Assembly: GCA_946886365.1 (NCBI GenBank)
Contig: CAMPIM010000143.1
Span: forward strand, 1-7,004
From: an uncultured Novosphingobium sp.
GTDB taxonomy: Bacteria > Pseudomonadota > Alphaproteobacteria > Sphingomonadales > Sphingomonadaceae
Reading direction: 5' to 3'
Length of the DNA: 7,004 nucleotides
This document shows, piece after piece, positions 6,403 to 7,004 of the stretch. The translations under genes and the position numbers were made by a program. Each line of letters starts with the position of its first letter. Positions within the stretch are counted from its first letter, which is position 1. Below the pieces are notes generated by a model that had not been told where the DNA came from, ran no database searches, and was given only the letters and a program-made list of their open reading frames with translations.

Positions 6403-7004
6403 ATGTCGAACCCCGAAACCGCAGCCGCATCCGATGCGCGCACGCCGCCGGTTGCCGTATGGCAGATACTTGAGAAGCTGAAGGGGCAGGACCTGCTCGA
6501 TTGGCGGCTGGCCGAAGTAAAGGACCGCGCATCAATCGAAGAGCGCAACCTGGATATCGGCATTCCTTTTGGCTGGTATCCGATCCTCTTGTCCTCGGAA
6601 TTGCAGGTCGGCGAAGTGAAGCCGCTGCGCTATTTCTCCAAGGATCTGGCGATCTGGCGCGGCGAGGATGGCAAGGTCCGCATGCTGGACGCCTATTGCA
6701 AGCATCTGGGCGCGCATATGGGCCATGGCGGCAAGGTGCATGGCAATCTGCTGGAATGCCCCTTTCACGCCTGGCGCTATGACGGCGACGAGGCGGTAGT
6801 GAAGGACGTGCCCTATGCTCGCAATATCCCGCCGCAGGTGAAGCGCAAGTGCACGCGCAACTGGCACATCACCGAAGCGAACCGCTTTATCTGGGCCTGG
6901 TATCATCCACAGGATGAAGCGCCGCTGTTTGAAGTGGCGGTACTGCCGGAGGCGAGCGACCCTGAATGGACCGATTATGAGGTCCATGAGTGGAATGTCT
7001 GGGG
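6403..7004 (+). CDS. Rieske non-heme iron oxygenase, alpha subunit (N-terminal part; gene runs off window)
   Basis: Two hundred complete codons are visible. After a roughly 50-residue leader, GIPFGWYPILLSSEL (53-67) opens the Rieske domain. The [2Fe-2S] ligands are C99 and H101, then C119 and H122, giving the exact CxH-x17-CxxH spacing. The surrounding LDAYCKHLGAHMGHGG and CPFHAWRYDG, followed by DVPYARNIPP (about 136-145), resemble the KshA (3-ketosteroid 9-alpha-hydroxylase) and Neverland/DAF-36 class more than benzoate- or naphthalene-type ring dioxygenases. This is a judgement by eye. The catalytic domain with the mononuclear iron 2-His-1-carboxylate site lies beyond the window. The enzyme should be cytosolic and hydroxylate its substrate with O2 and electrons from a reductase or ferredoxin, neither of which is encoded here. 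As third gene of the ligase operon, it probably acts on the same compound or a close intermediate. Confidence 0.93.
   Translation, partial: MSNPETAAASDARTPPVAVWQILEKLKGQDLLDWRLAEVKDRASIEERNLDIGIPFGWYPILLSSELQVGEVKPLRYFSKDLAIWRGEDGKVRMLDAYCKHLGAHMGHGGKVHGNLLECPFHAWRYDGDEAVVKDVPYARNIPPQVKRKCTRNWHITEANRFIWAWYHPQDEAPLFEVAVLPEASDPEWTDYEVHEWNVW

Noticed and set aside
6532..6987. Minus-strand open frame of 151 codons
   Set aside because: It is antisense to the Rieske domain, whose iron-sulfur motif is intact.

Overview
The window looks like chromosomal DNA from an alphaproteobacterium of the sphingomonad type (Sphingobium, Novosphingobium or Sphingomonas). This rests on GC-rich coding sequence, a sphingomonad-style TonB-dependent receptor with a DEIVVTA TonB box, and a layout of receptor, dehydrogenase, CoA ligase, amidohydrolase and Rieske oxygenase typical of catabolic islands in that group. 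The genus call is inference from protein style, not from a marker gene.

Layout. Two gene blocks are transcribed away from a shared, AT-richer intergenic region of 436 bp (3416-3851). On the minus strand lie a classical short-chain dehydrogenase/reductase (2642-3415) and then, 112 bp further on, a TonB-dependent outer-membrane receptor (1-2529) that lacks only its extreme C-terminus because the window ends. On the plus strand are three tightly spaced genes: an acyl-/aryl-CoA ligase of the AMP-forming family (3852-5501), an amidohydrolase-2 fold protein (5516-6385, 14 bp later) and the N-terminal 200 codons of a Rieske oxygenase alpha subunit (6403 to the window end, 17 bp later). The intergenic region holds a near-perfect 11-bp inverted repeat (3492-3523) and several shorter repeats. 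It probably carries both promoters and an operator. No regulator gene, RNA gene, transposon or CRISPR array is visible.

How the genes may work together. The receptor would import a scarce or bulky hydrophobic compound across the outer membrane, the SDR would interconvert an alcohol and a ketone, the ligase would activate a carboxylic acid as its CoA thioester, and the Rieske protein would hydroxylate the compound. The Rieske domain most resembles the KshA/Neverland (steroid-type) class, so a steroid, bile acid or other polycyclic terpenoid is a reasonable guess; other aromatic acids are not excluded.

The most unusual element is the amidohydrolase. Alignment by eye to the ACMSD/decarboxylase family indicates that four of the five usual metal-binding positions are replaced, so it is either a metal-independent enzyme with altered chemistry or a non-catalytic partner.
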